From Geomonas paludis (GTDB lineage: Bacteria > Desulfobacterota > Desulfuromonadia > Geobacterales > Geobacteraceae): a stretch of DNA of 33,262 nt. Where the stretch lies: the NCBI RefSeq assembly GCF_014193585.1, contig NZ_BLXY01000022.1, forward strand, positions 1 to 33,262, given 5' to 3'. The translations under genes and the position numbers were made by a program. The notes beneath the pieces are model-generated. The model made no database searches. It was not told the DNA's origin and saw only the letters and a list, made by a program, of their open reading frames with translations. Positions 31,513 through 33,262 of the stretch are shown here, in pieces; positions within the stretch are counted from its first letter, which is position 1, and the number at the start of each line of letters is the position of its first letter.

Positions 31513-31956
31513 ATGGCTCAACAGATGATCACATCAGTCACCGCCGAGGCGCCGTCGCAGGTAACCGTTTCTTGGCGCTCTGGCAAGCACACCACGGTCG
31601 ATGTCGCCGAATACCTTGACTCACCGGGGTACGAGAAACTTCGGGACCCTGAGTTTTTCGAGAGCGCACAGGTGGAGGAGTGGGGGCACGGAATCGAGTG
31701 GGGTGACGGCGAACTCGGCATCGATGCGGATACCCTATATCGGCTTGGGAAGGAGCAGGCGGGACTTGCCTATCCCGTGACCGACTTCAACGCCTGGATG
31801 GAGCGGAACGGTCTTTCCCTGGGAGCCGCCGCCAAGGCGCTCGGCATTACCCGCCGGACGATCGTGTACTACCACGGTGGTCACAAGCCAATTCCCATCT
31901 ACATCCGGCTTGCTTGCATCGGGTGGGAGACCCTTCGACTGCAGAGCGCGGCGTAA
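31513..31956 (+). CDS. DUF2442 protein with C-terminal helix-turn-helix
   Basis: A 147-residue protein. The N-terminal 85 residues are a DUF2442-like domain (VTVSWRSGKHTTVDVAEYL, DPEFFESAQVEEWGHGIEWGDGELGIDADTLY). The C-terminal part NAWMERNGLSLGAAAKALGITRRTIVYYHGG is a XRE-like helix-turn-helix, suggesting DNA binding and autoregulation as in antitoxins. The start at 31513 follows AAGGA. It is the second gene of a pair with DUF4160, followed by a terminator. Confidence 0.85.
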   Translation: MAQQMITSVTAEAPSQVTVSWRSGKHTTVDVAEYLDSPGYEKLRDPEFFESAQVEEWGHGIEWGDGELGIDADTLYRLGKEQAGLAYPVTDFNAWMERNGLSLGAAAKALGITRRTIVYYHGGHKPIPIYIRLACIGWETLRLQSAA

Positions 31957-31980
31957 ACAATACTGGTGGCAAAAGTCCTG

Positions 31981-32020
31981 GGCTTCGGTCCGCTCGTTAT
32001 GAGTTGGCCGGAGCCTTTTT
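31981..32020 (+). terminator. Terminator after the DUF4160/DUF2442 pair
   Basis: GGCTTCGGTCC...GGCCGGAGCC forms an imperfect long stem (wobble pairs) with a GTTAT loop and five T residues at 32016-32020. Confidence 0.7.
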
Positions 32021-32112
32021 CATTTCGGGACGGGAGGACGTCGGCCGGAGGCGGAGTTGGTCCTGCCGGTGCGACGACTATGGAGAAAAGCTCAAAGGCG
32101 GTAATCCGTTTC

Positions 32113-32153
32113 TTGACACGCCTGCGGGATTCGATATATTAGCACTCGCTAAT
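32113..32153 (+). promoter_or_regulatory. Promoter with overlapping palindrome before the gene at 32175
   Basis: TTGACA (32113-32118), a 16-bp spacer and TATATT (32135-32140), with the palindrome ATTAGC-ACTC-GCTAAT (32138-32153) covering the end of the -10 and the start region. It contains TTAGCACTC, the first half of a CIRCE element, but not the normal 9-bp spacing or second arm, so HrcA control is doubtful. It looks like a repressor site. Confidence 0.6.
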
Positions 32154-32174
32154 AAATCTGAAAGGGAGGTGTCT

Positions 32175-32846
32175 ATGCCTGAGAAGTACGATTCCGTGGA
32201 ATTGAATTTCCGAAAGCAGCCTTTCCCGCAATACTTCGTGACGCTCCACAACTTGGCGGACGCCCTGGACGCCAACCAGCTCTACAACGATAACCGACCG
32301 GCGCACATTCATCCCGGGCAGAGGTTCAGGGATCACGTGGCAACCATGAAGGAACTCAGCATCGGCGCCGACCGGGGGGACGTTCTGCTCAAGGAGCAGC
32401 GGCAAGCGGTACGGGATCTCTCCGAACTGGACATCCATTCATCGGTCAGCTACATGAAGACCATCGCCATCCACAAGAAGGACCCTAGCATCCTTCACAC
32501 GTTGAACCTGCCGCTCAAAGAAAGTCACCAGAAGAGTTCCAAGAGGTCGCAGTCTCCGCATCAGGTTGAGATACGACTGGAGCTGAGGCGTGTGAGAAAC
32601 GAGTCCGGTGCAATTACCATTATCGGAACCCATGTCCGCAACGGCGGGCCGTACCTCATCAACCTATGCAAAGGGGAGCCGACCTCGGAAGCGAGTTGGT
32701 TCAACCCGGGGGGGCATTACAATACCTGCACCAAGATCGTGCAGAGGAACCTGGAACCCGCCAACAAATACTATGTCAGGATGAGGACCGATCGCCCTGA
32801 GGGGCCGGGACCATGGTCGCAGCCGGTATCCATCATCGTGTTATAA
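32175..32846 (+). CDS. Hypothetical protein with a fibronectin-type-III-like C-terminus
   Basis: A 223-residue protein starting at the ATG 32175 with GGGAGG six bases upstream. I do not recognise the family. The N-terminal two-thirds contain FPQYFVTLHNLADALDANQLYND and a segment of mostly helices. The end (EPANKYYVRMRTDRPEGPGPWSQPVSIIVL) has the look of the last strands of an Fn3-like domain (YxVRxRTxRxxGxGPWS). No signal peptide or membrane segment. It has a strong promoter with an overlapping operator-like palindrome and stands alone, so it is probably tightly regulated. A longer upstream frame is rejected because it crosses the promoter. Confidence 0.75.
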   Translation: MPEKYDSVELNFRKQPFPQYFVTLHNLADALDANQLYNDNRPAHIHPGQRFRDHVATMKELSIGADRGDVLLKEQRQAVRDLSELDIHSSVSYMKTIAIHKKDPSILHTLNLPLKESHQKSSKRSQSPHQVEIRLELRRVRNESGAITIIGTHVRNGGPYLINLCKGEPTSEASWFNPGGHYNTCTKIVQRNLEPANKYYVRMRTDRPEGPGPWSQPVSIIVL

Positions 32847-32865
32847 GCCTTTTCCCTCTCTCCTT

Positions 32866-32899
32866 GCTTCGGCCTGCCGGCATGACGGCAGGCTGAAGC
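32866..32899. repeat. Near-perfect hairpin after the hypothetical gene
   Basis: GCTTCGGCCTGCCG pairs with CGGCAGGCTGAAGC (one mismatch) around a GCATGA loop. No T tract follows, so it may be a terminator of weak type or a REP-like unit. Confidence 0.5.
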
Positions 32900-32939
32900 T
32901 GCAACTCCTTCCTGCTTCCACATCCAAGGCTTTAATCTA

Positions 32940-32980
32940 AGCAAATCCCCCCTGACCCCCCTTTCACAAGGGGGGGACGC
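32940..32980. repeat. GC-rich palindromic repeat (inverted copy of 8704-8740)
   Basis: The AAATCCCCCCTGACCCCCC-type sequence and following GGGGGGGAC match the repeat upstream of the amidohydrolase in the opposite orientation. Confidence 0.6.
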
Positions 32981-33133
32981 CGAGCAACGGTTCCGCAGCG
33001 TGGGCTGTATTGTCGTGGTTCCAGGAATTGCGATTTGGTTAAAGCTTTTCGAACTCCGAAAGAGAAACTCCCCCATAAACATATGCAAAACACTCGCAGA
33101 CCTGCGTTTAAAACCAACTCAGTAGTGCTTAAC

Positions 33134-33262
33134 TGTTGAGTGCCACGACATCGTGGACACAAATAAGTGCCACCACATCGTAGACAAAGTTCTCTGACAA
33201 TCGAATAGCCATCGCGTAATCCTGTGGACACCGAAACCACGTTGGAGGTGTCCATGAAGGAT
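33134..33262 (+). mobile_element. Left end of an insertion sequence (same family as 1-129), truncated by the window edge
   Basis: 33134-33159 is the perfect inverted copy of the terminal repeat at 104-129. A second, diverged site follows at 33167-33186. A GGAGG ribosome binding site (33244-33248) and an ATG at 33254 mark the first gene of the element, of which only three codons (MKD) are visible. The element points the same way as the one at the left edge, so the window spans the interval between two directly repeated copies. Confidence 0.8.

Noticed and set aside
32138..32153. CIRCE element (HrcA operator)
   Set aside because: Only one arm matches; the 9-bp spacer and the second GAGTGCTAA arm are absent.
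31914..32174. N-terminal extension of the gene at 32175 back to 31914
   Set aside because: It overlaps the DUF2442 gene, a terminator and the promoter; a strong ribosome binding site marks 32175.

Overview
The window looks like chromosomal DNA of a Geobacter-type member of the Desulfuromonadia. I infer this from several traits: GC-rich genes with strong Shine-Dalgarno sites, a mixed-type phosphofructokinase, a GAF-containing chemoreceptor, a CXXCH redox-sensing hybrid kinase, an Acr3/ArsP-type arsenic operon, a selenoprotein peroxiredoxin, and many dispersed intergenic palindromes. No 16S gene is present, so the genus is inferred. Both edges lie inside the same IS family: a 26-bp terminal repeat at 104-129 is matched perfectly and inverted at 33134-33159. 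Both copies point the same way, which is what a contig that broke at repeated IS copies would look like.

Layout. (1) 157-1469, minus: a three-gene redox/nitrosative-stress-like operon (small CxxC protein, iron-sulfur-oxidoreductase C-terminal domain protein, hemerythrin) behind an FNR/DNR-like site. (2) 1680-2336: a peroxiredoxin-like gene read through an in-frame TGA (selenocysteine), with a SECIS-like hairpin 10 nt after the TGA. (3) 2676-5849: 6-phosphofructokinase and a chemoreceptor, separated by repeat-rich spacers. (4) 6528-8576: panB-panC-panD, the pantothenate pathway, closed by a perfect terminator. (5) 8888-12533: an amidohydrolase (possible aminofutalosine deaminase) convergent with a heme-binding hybrid histidine kinase. 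(6) 12867-13864: smpB and ssrA (tmRNA), the ribosome-rescue pair. (7) 14120-18450: a GIY-YIG protein, then a minus-strand seven-gene arsenic operon arsR-acr3-AhpD-like-ArsP-like permease-two thioredoxin-like proteins-CcdA, with the same 16-bp operator before arsR and before acr3. (8) 18615-20960: an EamA transporter and a ClC channel/antiporter.

From about 21 kb the character changes to an accessory region. It holds a HEPN/MNT toxin-antitoxin-like pair followed by an RNase-H-like predicted nuclease, then visibly AT-rich genes (23631-24455, 25304-26368, 27383-27850) including an orphan RelA/SpoT-type synthetase preceded by a group-II-intron-like structured segment. It also has a truncated IS1595-type transposase and several copies of a roughly 73-bp palindromic MITE-like element. 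Two of these copies supply the same 18-residue tail and stop codon to two unrelated reading frames. After 28 kb the sequence returns to GC-rich genes: a lipoprotein with propeller-like repeats, a VOC protein, an AraC regulator with a LysE exporter, a DUF4160/DUF2442 pair, and an uncharacterised protein with a well-formed promoter and overlapping palindrome.

The strongest observations are the selenoprotein, the duplicated ArsR operator placed between -35 and -10, apparently leaderless starts (arsR, smpB, the DUF4160 gene), the MITE-encoded shared tails, and the AT-rich island with the RelA-like gene behind a structured RNA. All calls come from reading the sequence; no database search was run.
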